Part shown: piece after piece, positions 33,908-46,545 of the stretch
Layout of the letters: each line of letters starts with the position of its first letter
How positions within the stretch are numbered: the first letter of the stretch is position 1
Source of the DNA: Trochalopteron elliotii
Taxonomy: Eukaryota; Chordata; Aves; Passeriformes; Leiothrichidae
Reading direction: 5' to 3'
Assembly: GCA_024734555.1 (NCBI GenBank)
Contig: JANPWX010000153.1
Coordinates: forward strand, 394,704-458,703
Length of the DNA: 64,000 nt
The notes under the pieces: model-generated
What the model saw: only the letters and a program-made list of their open reading frames with translations
Databases searched by the model: none
Told to the model about the DNA's origin: nothing
Translations under genes and position numbers: made by a program

Positions 33908-36900
33908 AAGGTGCATAAACCATAATATTTTTAGGAGTCTCTTACATGCTAATGTCCCATTCTCTGAGCATCCACAGGACTTGCATCCCAAGGCTGTTCC
34001 CTTGTTCCCTGCTTGCACATCTGTGGTGCACCACCAGTCCTCCATCTCCAGCTGGACACCTCAACCTCTTCAATTTTCAGGATGTGCTGAGCTTGGTTTT
34101 CCACCACAGTTCCAGGGATGGACAAAAGGAGCTGTACAACATCCTCTAAAAGGACATCCAGGCTCTGCTTACAGATGCTCTGGAGCACTTGTGAAACACC
34201 AGACAGTTTTTCCTGCAGCGATACTTCACTCACTCCATGTACCAAATGCAACATCGGCAGAGAGTGAGAGAAACAAAATCATTTAATTCTGTCATCCTCC
34301 ACCACTGTCATCAAATGAGAGATTGGAAAGGAGGTCAATAGCAAAGGTATAATAGCTGCAGTGCTGAAATATTTTGGGTTATTCCTCAATGATACTGTGT
34401 TGTTTTCCAAGAGGGAGGTGAGGGCAATGTGTGTGAGAAGACCATTAGAAAGGAAGAAAAAAACCATCAGGAAAGATCAATGCTTGACTGAGCTATTTTA
34501 TTAAATTCCCCCTGGATTTAGTCCGAGACTCAAGGCATGATACGATCAGAGCAGATTGCCTTGGGTTATTCCACTCTGAAGTTGTCCATATATCTGACAT
34601 TGGTCATGACATATTTAATTTGAACTGGAAGTTCAGATTTAATGGTTGAATTCAAGTGGAACAGGAAGCAGAGAACCAAGTCGGGACTTACTGTCCATGA
34701 CTATTGCTGCTCACCTCCCTCACCAGGCATTAGTGCTGTGGGGGGGACCTGGGAAGAGCCCTGTACTCCCTGAACAACCTTGGATGCAGGGTGAAAACCT
34801 CAGGAATGAGCAGCGGGACCCAGAGTGGTTTCCAAGGGTGAGCTCACCCTACCAAAACCTCTGCATGGTGCAGTTTGCAGGAATGAGGTGAAACTTTGGC
34901 TTCCACGAGGCCAACAGGAATTTTACTACTGAGTGTAATGGCATTATCCTTGATGTAAAATCCTGAGGAAAAACAAAACAGAACAAAACAAAACCAAGGG
35001 AATATTTCCAGGCTGTCTGGTTCAACTGCTTTCTCATCCCCACTGAAATTTTATTTGGATGCAAGTAAATAATTCTGTCCATTGGTTACTGTACCAAACA
35101 ACTGTTGCTGTTCTATCCCAACTGGTTGGCTTCAAGGGTATTTTAAATATTGTGCTGGGCAAGATTTAGCACATAAACACTCTTATCTACTGAAAAATGA
35201 GAATCAAGTTCTTATGAACACATTACCCTGTGTCAAAATTGTGTCAGTAGAGCAGAACTGAAGGAATAATTAGGAGCAGAAGTCTTGTTAGTAGCAGAAT
35301 TTCACCTTAGCAAGACTATTTCTAGACTTACTTTCTCTCACCACACATTTTCCAGCCCCAGTTATGCTCAGCCTAATAGGCACTGGTAACGTCTTGCAGT
35401 GACCTTCCCACAGTGCAGAAGTCAGCAGTGCCAAGTCTTTTTCAATGCTTGGAAGGACCCTGCTGGCTCCTGCACTTATCTGAATTCAGTGGGGTTTGAC
35501 CTCTCCATGAAATCATTATGTGCATTATGTCCATGAAATCCATGTGCATTCCCTCCACAGCCAGCAATAAACACAATGAAGAACAAGGAAGTGAATGAAC
35601 ATTCAAAGTGTGTCAGTACTCCTCGTCCAGAGGAGGTAAACCAAAACAGCTTTAATTTTGATTCCTGCACTGATTTTACAAAGCCAGGCCTTCTCAGCAT
35701 CTTTGTTGTTTTGTTTATTTTTAATTTGGTGGCTGTGACAAAACATGAATGCTTTGAGTGGCTTCAAGTGGAGAGTGAGGCCTTGATGTCTGTCCTTCAG
35801 GGGTTTTCATTTCACATATTGTCAGCTCTGTTGTGCTGTTTAAGGTGAAATACATGGGTCTGAAGAGAAGGGGACACATCCCACCCTGGCTGTCCAGCCA
35901 CAGACAGGGACAGGGACAGGAGGGAGAAGAAAATTCACATCTGAAGGTTTCATGTTGTCACAGCAGATTCCTTTGACAACTTCTGCTCCTTCCCACTGCT
36001 GCCTCCAACCCCTCCACGGAGATGGTGGCCCCACATCACTCCTGTGCTCTGAAAGCGTGGGAATGCTCCCACTCCCCATGAATTCCTGAGCTTAAAGGCT
36101 GCTCAGCAGCTGTGGGGAGCACAGCCCCAAGCTCCACGAGCTGCTCCTCATGGCCAACCCTTCACCAGCCACCCCAGGGTGATGTGGGGGGCACGGGGCT
36201 GGCAGAGCCAGCTCCCCCAGCACCACACCCCACCCACAGCCCCTCCACACGTCACCCACAAGTGGCACTTAAGAGTTTTGGACAGCACCATTAATGTGAG
36301 AGGCACTTATGGAGATGGATCGGTATCCACCTGATGGCTGAGGTCGTTTTCTCCTCCCATATGATTCATTGGGAGGGAATTAGGGAAAAATGGGAAAAGT
36401 ATGCTGATGTAATGGTGCATTTTTCAGGAGCTCGTTCATTGTCTTCACCTTGAGCTTTCAGATGGGCTGAAGTTATGAGGCAAACAATAGGAAATCCTCC
36501 TTTAAAATCGTGCTAAGGAAGAAAAAAATTAAAAATAAGAGCTCCTTTATAGCCTGCCTCAACTCTGACTTATCAAATGCAAGGTGTTTGTTAGATGCAA
36601 CAGGTTCCTTGCTACGAAGCAGTGTTCTTACATTCCTCACACCCCCTGTAGGCTTTGAAATCAGTGTTCAAAGTGGACTTTCTGAATTCATGAAAACCCA
36701 CAGGTCTATAATACATCCCTAATGGAAGTCAAACATGACACCCTAGAGATAAAACACAGTGGCCTTACCCTCTGTTCACAGTAGGTGTCTGTGTATAATA
36801 AATATTTTATTTTACTACAAAAACAAATAACTAAACATACCCCCTGTGTTTGTTCTGAACTCTACAGTAGCTTTTGTGAGTTTACTATATTTCAAAGCTG

Positions 36901-37632
36901 AGGTAGGAAACCACAAAGTCACGTCAGTTATAATCCATGCTTGCACAAGGCAAGCCAGCTCTGATTCCAGCCCCACCAAGCTCCTGGGACCTGGGTGCCT
37001 CTGGCCTTCCAGGAGAGGACCCATGAGGAGCCCAGATGTGGGGTGGGAAGCCCACCGGGCACAGCCCCAGCTTGCAAAGGATTCATAACACCAAAAACAT
37101 CCTGTGGGTTTTGCTATTTTTAGTGGTGGGTGGTGGTCCTGCAGGACCTCAGTTAAATGAGAGCGCGTGCTCTGTTCTGCTGAGGGATCACTCTCATTCC
37201 AGGGGGGACACCCAAAATACATGGATGAGCTGACATCTAGAGAGAAGCAGAGTGTCTTCTCTGAGCTCTTCCATCATGGCCATGCTCTTGGTTTTTACCT
37301 GTGACTATAACACTCCTCCATTATTTCTCAGTTTCCTGGGATATTTACTCTGAGAGAGGCAAGTGTACATCAAAATGATCCCCCCCTCTTTTCTTCTCCA
37401 TCTTCAGGAGTTCTTCAGTTGTGGGCCTACAATTATGGAGAACCCTCCTTAGCTTCAAAAAAGGGTGGAAGAAGCCTGCTGGAAATGTGAGCCATGGTGA
37501 GGGCTGTCCCTCACCTCAGAGCAGGCCGCACAGCCAGGGCTGGCAGCAGGATCTCCTCAGCTTCACCCAGGTGGATACATAAGGAACAAAGCACACCTGC
37601 TGTGACAACATGGAATTATTGACTGATTTGAT
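33908..37632. other. Long single-copy noncoding interval
   Basis: About 3.7 kb without a recognised mobile element. Frames on both strands (for example minus 33949-34254 and plus 33798-34286) have no family signature. 35990-36260 is GC-richer. 34490-34650 looks repeat-free and AT-rich. Confidence 0.5.
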
Positions 37633-37784
37633 TTCAGAGGAACCTCAAAGATCATCTAATCCAACCCCTCTGCCATGGGCAGGGACACCTTCCACTAGAC
37701 CAGGGTGCTCCAAGGCCTGTCCAACCTGGCCTTGGACACTTCCAGGATGGAGCGTCTACCATCTCTCTAACTTGTTCCAGTGTT
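37633..37784 (-). mobile_element. CR1 LINE 3' fragment
   Basis: Reverse-complement CR1: 'cagaggaacctcaaagatca', 'tctaatccaacccctctgcc', 'gacaccttccactagaccag', 'ccaacctggccttggacact' and 'ctaacttgttccagtgtttt'. Confidence 0.92.
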
Positions 37785-38170
37785 TTATGTTCTGCTGTTC
37801 TGAGGTGCCCACACTGCTCCCCTGGCTCTCTGGATGGAGTTTTATCCCGTTGCTCCTCCCAGGCACAGACACACACAGATATCCTGGTGCAGCCCCACCT
37901 TGGATATCATCCCTGGAGGATCCTGCAGCAGGAGCAGCCCCACAGAACTCAGACCCTTCTCCATCAGTGCCTGCTGATCAGAGAATTGTGCTGCTTCCAT
38001 CGCCCAGGGATCAGACTAGGAGGCATCACTCTTCTTTCAAGGGCAGTGTCGAACCACCCAACTTTTAAATACGGATATATATGGAAAGGAAACGGAGAAA
38101 TGTGCAGTAAATGTGCAGTTGCTGATGAATCACTGAGTTCTGACAGCTTTACACAGATATAACTGCACCC

Positions 38171-38253
38171 GGCCAATTTCTCAGCTGGTGTAAACTGGCA
38201 TCCATCCATGGCCTGTAATGAAGGCAGCCCAATTTACACCAGCCAGCTGACCC
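38171..38253. mobile_element. Ancient palindromic repeat relic (MITE-like)
   Basis: The left arm 'tcagctggtgtaaactggca' faces a right arm 'aatttacaccagccagctga' around a short centre. This matches the layout of an abundant palindromic interspersed repeat of turtles and crocodilians, in which 'agctggtgtaaat' and 'atttacaccagct' flank a small centre. That comparison is from memory and I give no family name. The degeneracy suggests an old, shared insertion. Confidence 0.6.
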
Positions 38254-38289
38254 ATTTTTATTGATTTTCAATGATTTACATCGGGCTCA

Positions 38290-39050
38290 GGATGGAGTAA
38301 TAGGTTGTGGAATCAGGCCCACGAAGTATGGGCCCTAACCTTACATTATCAGGGAATTCCAAATTAGGATTTCTTGGTCTATCGTTATTTCATGCTTTTA
38401 CATCTATCAAAAATGAGCTTTTCTAAGTGCTGCACCGTCAGGGTGTCATTATCTAGACACAATAATAAGAGAGTCAGGCACTGTAAAAACCCTGAAACCT
38501 TGACTCGTGGATTTATACAAGACATTTAATGTTATTTTAACATAGTATTTGGTATGTACTTTTATATGTTTCAGTGGCTTATATCATCATTCTTACTCCA
38601 CTAAAACTTCCGTGTCCTTTTTCTTAAATAATATCCTTGTGTAAATTTTTTTGTAAGCTCTAGGTTTATTTTATGACCCATAAACTTTGACAATATATTA
38701 AAATCTTGGAGGAATTTAATATCAGGAGAAGATTATCTTTAAAAAATCATTTCTCCGTGTTATAGAGACTTAGACACATCGAGTATGTTAAAAGGTTTAA
38801 TAGCTGTTTATAAATTTTACTGCAACTGTCAATAACTTCATAATATATTAAACCAGTTAATAGGTCAGCAGAAAATATTTATAACTTGCTATAAACTGTT
38901 TACCCAGGAAATAAACCTAATTTCTAATGATAATGAAACATAAAAGTCAATGAATATTAATTTTAATATTTTATCCTAATTTAAACACAGTTTTACCATT
39001 TGTTGTAAACACTGAGCAGACATAAAAAGCACTGATTTTTCTAACTCTGG
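38290..39050. other. AT-rich candidate conserved noncoding block
   Basis: About 760 bp of very AT-rich unique sequence with many TTAATA/TAATTT words and no LTR or CR1. It may be conserved regulatory DNA or simply AT-rich desert. Confidence 0.3.
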
Positions 39051-39461
39051 GCAAAAAAAAAAATCTCTGAAAGCTTTATCAGTGATGGGATTTTGCATTG
39101 TACTGGAAGAAGATGTTAGGAACACTGACCCCAAAAATCCATATGGGTAAGAAATTTAAGTAAGAATCTACACTTGGAAAGGTTTGGATAATTTTAGATA
39201 ACACCTCTTCTTCCACATAACTTCTGCAAAGCTGAATTTGAAATGTTTTCACGCTGAAATCCCATATTTTATTCCAGTATAGACCTAAACATGTCTGATC
39301 CTGCAGCATCCCACATCCCTCCTGTGCTGCAAGAGGCACAACCCAAGGGCTGGTGTTGGTTTGTCTCTCCTGATATGGAAAGTCCAACCACATCACACCA
39401 TCCAGGGCCAAAAATAATTCCTATTGACACTGTGGATGTGCCCCCTCAGCTCAAAAATACC
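39051..39461. other. Unassigned noncoding DNA
   Basis: No repeat family or exon was recognised. Confidence 0.4.
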
Positions 39462-39499
39462 AGGATACCCAAATTCCCACAGGATACCCAAATTCCCAC
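39462..39499. repeat. Perfect 19-bp tandem duplication
   Basis: AGGATACCCAAATTCCCAC occurs twice head to tail without mismatch (39462-39480 and 39481-39499). Confidence 0.95.
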
Positions 39500-41460
39500 A
39501 GATCCCCAAACTTCCCGATTAGGAAACAGCCTTATTCCCATTCTGTTCCCAACCTGGATCACATCACAGACTATTTTAGCTGTTTTCCAGGGAGAAAAGA
39601 TCAAATCTGCCCAGGATCCCACATGGATCAGGCCGTGTTCCTGCTCATTCCCAAGCAGACTGTGCCTGGTCAGTCACCCCAACTTGGAATTTCTTGCTCT
39701 TGCACCTCCATCCCATGGCCACAGCCAGAAGAAAGGACTGGCAGGACTCTCACCATGGTTTTCACACTACAAAGTTGACGAGCTGCACCCAATTAATTTT
39801 TTATATTTAATATTAGGCTTTATTAATCTAGTATTTTATTAATAGAATTTCTAAATATTTAATGCCAATTTTTATATGTAATACTAAGACTTATTAACCT
39901 CCTAAATTTTGCTAATAGAATTTTTGTAACTTTTTTTTTTTTTTTTTGGCCTCACTCTTTCGGATCATTTCTGTGTTTTTAAAACATTGTGACACGAGAG
40001 GAAAAAAAAAAAAAAACACAAAACCACACAATCCTTCCTGTTGGATTGGGATGGGTGAGGACAGTCTTTGCCTTTCCCTCCTCATTCCCAACCTAATGTG
40101 AGCGCAGTAGCCTTATTTCCTCCCTGTGAACCCTGCCAGGGTGACTGCAGCCCTCCCTCCTCTCCTAATGAGCCCTAATTATATTTATTTGTGCCTTAAG
40201 AGCAGCCTCACTAAGCACCCCCGTCAGGAAACTCCCTGATTGCACATTCCTGAGGCACTGTGTGGATGCCATCCCGCCTGCAACCGGGTTTTGTTGGGGG
40301 GTTTTTTTTTGTTGTTGTTTCTTTTTTTTTTCCAGCCTCCAAATTAGCACCACAGTCACATAGCAAATTGGAATATGCATGTGGCTTCAGCACTGATATG
40401 GCGTTGCCTTCCCCTCTCCCTGACACTTTTGATGTTGCTCCCTTTCATCGTCGTCACCGTCCTGCTTCTGCAGCAGGCTCCGCTTCTGAGGGCCTGTGCA
40501 GGGCATAATTAGAAGCTGCAGGACCAAGACATGAAGGTTGGGCTCTTGTTTGTCGGGAGGCAGCTCGGGGAAGGGCAGCTGGTCCCCGCTGGGTGGGTGG
40601 GGACAGTGCCCAGCCCACGGGGACACTCTTGGGCTGCTCTCTTGGCTGCGTGGTCACCAAGGGGGTCAGCTTGGACACTCTCTCCTCAGAGTTAAGGTGA
40701 GGGGAACAGCCCAAAAGCAGAGAAGCTCTCCCATGGTCTCACCTCTGCCATCCCAGAGCTCTCCCTCCCAAGTCGGGCTGGGGAAGGGGAGAGGTGGGAG
40801 GGTCCCTGACTGCACTGGCAGAGCCAAGGGAGCCCTTCCTACCCTTTAACAAACCAGGGACAAGGCTTGTCACCTTTTAAATATAATTTCCTTACCTTTA
40901 CAAGGATATAAATACACCTCTCAGTGTAATAAACCCATTTCCTGGCATTCCACTCCACACCTAGGATCCACCTGCCCCTTCCCATTTGGAAATTTGCTTC
41001 TGAACATCGCAGTTTTGCCACAGTGCAGCAAAAACAGGGAGTTTTCAGTCTGCTGTTGCATAAGAGGCATCCCAATCTTCCAAAGAATAACCATTTATCT
41101 AGGAAAAGTGCTGAACAAACAGGATTTATTGCAATAGTGCAGTTGGCTGATCACATCATGTTTGTTTTCCTGGAAAGGGATGGTGTTTGGAAAATAAACT
41201 TCTTTTTGTAAGAAAACCTGTGTACCTATCCAACAAAAATATCCTGTTAGTGTGAAGGAAGGACAGCACCAGCCCTTCCCAGCTGTCAGACCCTTGGAGA
41301 GCAGGCCTGGGGGTGAAGGCACTGGGAGCCAAGGAAGTTGGAGCAGCATCCAGACAATTCATTCCCAAACTGGAAGGGGGTGTGGACAGCTGTGGACAAG
41401 CCTCATGCTCACCATAACCTCTTTTTATTCCTGTGCCATGATTTGCACGGGATAAGTTTG
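39500..41460. other. Unassigned noncoding DNA with homopolymers
   Basis: A T run at about 39931-39948, an A run near 40002-40015 and T-rich DNA at 40291-40331. 40540-40830 is GC-richer but holds fewer CpGs than the patch at 14.4 kb. No exon was recognised. Confidence 0.5.
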
Positions 41461-41684
41461 GGGTTAAACTGAAAGAAGAGACATTTGGGTTAAAATAGCA
41501 GGAAGAAATCCTTCCCTGAGAGGGTGGGAGGCCCTGGCACAGGGTGCCCAGAAAAGTTTTGGCTGCTCCTGGGACTCTGGAAGTGTCCAAGGCCAGGTTG
41601 GATAGGGCATGGAGCAGCCTGGGACAGTGGAAGTTGAGATTTAAGGTCCCTTCCAACCCAAATCATTCTATGATTCCATGATTT
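41461..41684 (+). mobile_element. CR1 LINE 3' fragment, complete tail
   Basis: 'gaagaaatccttccctgaga', 'ggccctggcacagggtgccc', 'tggctgctcctgggactctg', 'caaggccaggttggataggg', 'agcagcctgggacagtggaa' and 'aatcattctatgattccatg'. The full CR1 3' end is kept, with the usual 5' truncation. Confidence 0.95.
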
Positions 41685-44416
41685 GGGTGTCACAAGGCTC
41701 ATCCCAACACCTGGTCAATATTTTTTGGTGTTGCAGGGATCCATAGTCCTGTTACAGACCCTCGTATGCCATGCTGGGCTCACCTCTTGCTGCTTCATGG
41801 GAAATGTCCTATTTCAATGTTTTTAAGAGAGAGAGAGAAAAAAAGAGATGTTTCCACTGTTATTAATGGTAATGGTAAAGCTTGAAGAAAAAAAAAATGA
41901 AGACACAGCTGTGTGTTTACTCAAAACACTTCGGTACAAAATAATAAAGTACTAAAAACAAAAGGTACCTCATCCTGCTGCCACCCCACTGGGCACCACA
42001 CCGAGGGGGTCTCTGGCACGAGAGCAATTTTCTTACAATACCTCACATTCCACAAAATTAGGCACAGTCTGTGTGTTAAGGAGGGAGCGTCAGATCAGTG
42101 TTGGCTTTGAATTCCCCTGCTTTTGTCAGCCTCATTATTACAGCTGGAATGTTATTAAAATGCTGCTCTTCGTCTGTTAATAATCATTTCACTTCTCTAT
42201 CTCTGCCACATGAACTTTAGAACACTGTGAAATGGGTTTTGTAGTTGCATGTTTTTTTCAAGTTCATTGATCAAACATTTGTACATTTTAATGTTATAAA
42301 TAATTGAAGAGCCTTCATTTTTCAGTGTTAAAATTAACTTTTCTGTTCTGCCTTTTAAAACTAGAACAAGGGGAAGTGTAATTTAAGCCATGAAAAGGCT
42401 GCAAAATACGTGAAACTCTCTGTAACCCTTTTCTGTGAGACTCTCCTCGTTTCACTTTGATTCTTACCGAGACTGAAGTGTGTACAGCCAGCCCTTGACA
42501 GGCTCCTCCAGCAGGTTACTTGCTAGAGGAGTTCACCTATTTTCAGAGAAGTCTTTAAACATGGGATGGATACAAGGAGACTGTTTGAAGCCACCCAGCA
42601 GGTTTGGAAAAGCTGGGGGCAGGGAGGAGCTGGAGGAGGTGGGAGCAGCAGAGCCAGACAGGGATGTTCTGATGAAGGACAGCAGTTTATGTCTCAGTGC
42701 ACATTTTTTCCTCCCTTCCTAAAGTGTGTGTTCAATAGGAATAAAACCTTTGGAATGAATGAAGCCAGGAATGACCCGGAGTGCAGGGAATGGGAAGAGG
42801 AAAGCATAGGGTTGCCTCTGGGAAAAAAAGCAAGACTCAAACCTGCACTGGCATCCTGTGAGGACAGTGAAAAGCAATTTGGTTTGATATAAAATTCCCA
42901 TTCCTGGTGCTCCCAGACCTTCCTGCTGCATGAAAAGTTTGAACCAAACAGTTACACAAAGGGTGACAAGAGGGCTTGTCTCTGAACCAGCCCTCAGATG
43001 GGGCTGAAGAGCAGACAGAAGAGTATCCTGCAGTTTGCACAATTCTGGGAAATCACCAGCAAAATTAACAGTGTTTGGGTTTGTGAAACAATTGGGTGAT
43101 GTCAAGTGTGGGATGTTTCACTACAGATCTAAGCCTGACTCTAAATCTAGGTCAGACACAACCTCTCAAGTCAACCAAAGTTAATCAGCAATACTGCTAC
43201 ACGAACTGCTGGAACAAGTCAGTGTGGAGCAAGCTGAATATTTCCAATTTTTGGAAGACTATCACAAGCAGATGCTTATCCAACATATATCAGAAGACAC
43301 TCAACCTCCTTCATTGAGGAGCTGTGCTGGGAGTTTTCCTGTGAGGGAGTTCTCATGGGGGATGACTGTTCCTGACTCCAGCCAGGGTGGGATACTGTGG
43401 GAAAGGCAGATCCCAAATTCAGGTTCAATTAATTTTGCCAGCTCCTGGAGCACATTCATCCCAGAAAACACATGGATTTGGGAGAGGACCACCTGCCCAC
43501 CAGCAGATTTTATGCTGAACAAACACATACATGAAATAAAGTTCCCTGAAAGTTATGAGGAAAACTATGAATCTTTACATTAAAAGGGGTAAACCATAAA
43601 GGCTGGATGTTTCTCCCCCCTTGGATTGCTGCTCACTTGCTATGAATTTTATGAAAACAGTGTTGAGTGAAATGGAGATTTACTGAAAACACTAAAGCCA
43701 GTGTTGATGGAGCAAACAACCCTGACATGGCTCTGCCTGAATTCATTCCAAAGCGAGCATTCCCAGAGCCTCTGTAATGCCAGGAAAAGACAGAGCCCAT
43801 TCCTCAGCACCAGCTTTAGGAAATGGGCAAAGCTTTCTGCAGCAAATCCAGCTTGGCCTGAGCTGTACCCCCAGGCAAAAGCCAGGTCTGGCCACACAGA
43901 GCAGCACTTTGTGCTATGGGCATTATAGTAAGAGCCAAAATGGCAGATTGAAACCCAGAAAATTGCAAAAGTTGCCTACTTGTGGCATCACACTCCAGAG
44001 AGCTGTAAATTGGAAAAACCGTAAGAGGAAGTGAAAGAAAAGGGAAGTCCTGAAAATGAATACTTGGTTCCCTTGCTATCAACCACAGCTTTGATCTCTC
44101 ATATGCTTCTTCTGCACAAAACAATGGTTTAAGAAGTGAAGAGTGAAAAAAAAAAAAAGAAAAAAAGTCAGATGTGTGTTGAACTGAGCTGAAATAATAG
44201 GTAGGGTGAGGCTCTGTTCTTGATATCCCACTGTTAGCTCCAGGAGATCAGGAGGAAGGAAGACTTACCTCATCTCCTCAGCTGACAGAAAAGAAAAAAA
44301 GAAAAACAGAAATAAATAAGAAAAGAACATAGGGAAAAAAAAAAACCCAAAAGACAACTTTTAGAGATTGTCACAGTTTGAGGGCACACACTGCTCCTTC
44401 TTGCAAAATCCACCCC
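41685..44416. other. Unassigned noncoding DNA
   Basis: 42060-42480 is repeat-free AT-rich sequence and a candidate conserved block. 44144-44165 and 44288-44345 are A-rich simple sequence. No gene was recognised. Confidence 0.5.
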
Positions 44417-44870
44417 TCAGTGTGCTGTGACGTTCCTGTTATCCCCCTCAGCGGGGGAATGCTCCTTTGGCAGAAGCTGGATCATCAGGGACAGCTCCTT
44501 GTCATGCACAGGGATCCTGAGATGTGGGTCCCACTCCATCCCTGAGCAGGCCTGGGATCCCTTTGGCTCTGGTGCCAGTTTGCCCGAGTGCCAACACTCC
44601 ATAAAGAACTTTTTGCAATTATTTCTTGGAGCTACTCTTGCCCCGTGGTGCACGGCATTATCGGCCCCTCCAACAACCATTCCAGGCCTCAGCATTAATC
44701 TTGGAATTCTCTGCATCTTCCAAGTTTTGGTCCACAGGAGGTTTTCCCCTTTTTTTCCCCTCCTCAGTGAGTGCCTGACTGGTGGGGATGGATTAAGACA
44801 AGCACAAGCAACACTGCATGGTAAATTCTTTCTTTGCATGACAGCTGGTTTGAATGTGTTACAGGATTGA
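44417..44870. other. Unrecognised moderately GC-rich segment, open on both strands
   Basis: A 140-codon minus-strand frame (44417-44839) and a 147-codon plus-strand frame (44427-44870) overlap fully. I recognise neither protein. The DNA resembles none of the repeats listed here. It could be an unknown repeat or pseudogene fragment, or chance. Confidence 0.35.
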
Positions 44871-46507
44871 GGAAAACATTGGTTCCATATTCACAGAGAG
44901 CCTCAGCTTTTCCAAAAGGCTTTGGCTCATCCACAAGAAGTTCAGCTGCTGATATTCACTTATTTAATTCTTTACCAAACATGCAGAATCTCTGACAACC
45001 ATTTGTTTAAATTACTTACACGACTTGCCGTTTTAATCTTTTTTCCCTATTAATCTGTGACAAACCATGGAATTTAATATTTTTTACCATGACTAATGTA
45101 TGAAATTTCTTAGCTTTGTCTGTAATTTACAGAGAGCCCTGAATAATTGAGCCTTTAAGTTTAAAGGCTTATATTTTGTTATTCTAGCTGTGATGGCTTG
45201 TAATGGTTTGAAGAACCTGAGGGGTTTTAGTGATACATGCCAATAAAAAAAAATACCAAAACTGATCTCAGCCCTCCTTGTTTTCCTCTGTAGGCCTCCA
45301 ATTATTATAGGGAGGGAGAAATGAAAGAAAATAAATAAGAGACAACATGGAGAGGGGGTGAAGACCAAGAAATTAATGCATTTCAATGACTGCACAAGAG
45401 TTTCCAGCATCTCTGCTGTCAAATCTCTTCCTACACATTCCTTACCCTTGTTTAATAAATGAATGCTTTGCACTGTCAACCACAGCTCTTTCAAAAATAA
45501 AAAATATAACGAAAATGTAGGTAAAGGGTCAATCTTTCTACAATCTGCAGACATCCCACAGATGTCTACTTCCCCAGACATGAAGGTTTTGAATTCAGTA
45601 AAGCTGAGCCAGGCCAAGGCCCTCAGGAGACAGGGATTGAGGGACAGGTTTGCCTTTACAAGATGAAGCCACATTGTCCAGGTCATCTCTACACTCACAA
45701 GGGTGACATGAGCAAATTGTCACCTGAACCAGAAGAGACAGACACCCGGTGGCCCCCAGCCCCTGGCCAGGTTTTGGCAGCTGAATGATGGAGCAGGAGC
45801 TCGCCTTTCCCCAGCACTCCAGCCCCCACCTGCTCTGCCAGAGCTGAAAGGACTCTGATCCTGAAAACTCTTGCTCATGGACCCATGACGACCCATTGGT
45901 GGCTCAGAGGACAATCCCTAGAGGAATATTCCCTAATCTCCACATGGAATGATGAGACTGAAGACCAGGAGCATCCTGGCAACCACAACAAGCACTGGTG
46001 AGATCTCTGTCTCTCACCTAGAAGGAAGAAGAGAGCACAAAAGAAGCTGCTGCTGCACATAAACATTGGAAAATAGGTCTTGGAATGATGCAGAATACCA
46101 AGTGATCTAATGGCACCTTAGCCTTAAACCAGAGAGCACAGAAAGCCTTGGCACAAGGATGTTATATATATATTCCTCAGGTCATGTTATTTCTTTTAAA
46201 TATTAATCAGAAAAATTGGAAAGCTTTATTATAAAGATGACAAATGCTACTGTGCCTCGAGGAAAGGTTGTGCACAGGATGTGCAAACTTGTACTTATTT
46301 GATTCAACATGGTGACTGTGGGCTGCACTTTTAATGAGGGAAATAAAACATCCTCTTAATTGGCTATAAAAGGATGTGCACCACAGACTTACTGAAACAT
46401 TAGGCTGCATAGTTAGGACCTACTTTGTAACAATGCCTCATATTTATTAATATTATTTTTATTGGTTGCAAAATCTACGAGTTTATCTATATGATAGAAA
46501 CAAAAGG
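44871..46507. other. Unassigned noncoding DNA
   Basis: A 201-codon minus-strand frame (45093-45698) has no recognisable motif. 45720-46020 is GC-richer and of unknown origin. 46140-46500 is AT-rich and unique. Confidence 0.45.
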
Positions 46508-46545
46508 CTTTTTTTTTTCTTTTTTTTTTTCCTTTTTTTTTTTTT
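46508..46545. repeat. T-rich run with C interruptions
   Basis: Four-part T tract broken by C/CC, followed by GA-rich DNA at 46549-46570. Confidence 0.95.

Noticed and set aside
45093..45698. 201-codon minus-strand frame
   Set aside because: Hydrophobic stretches come from T-rich plus-strand complement; no recognisable protein.
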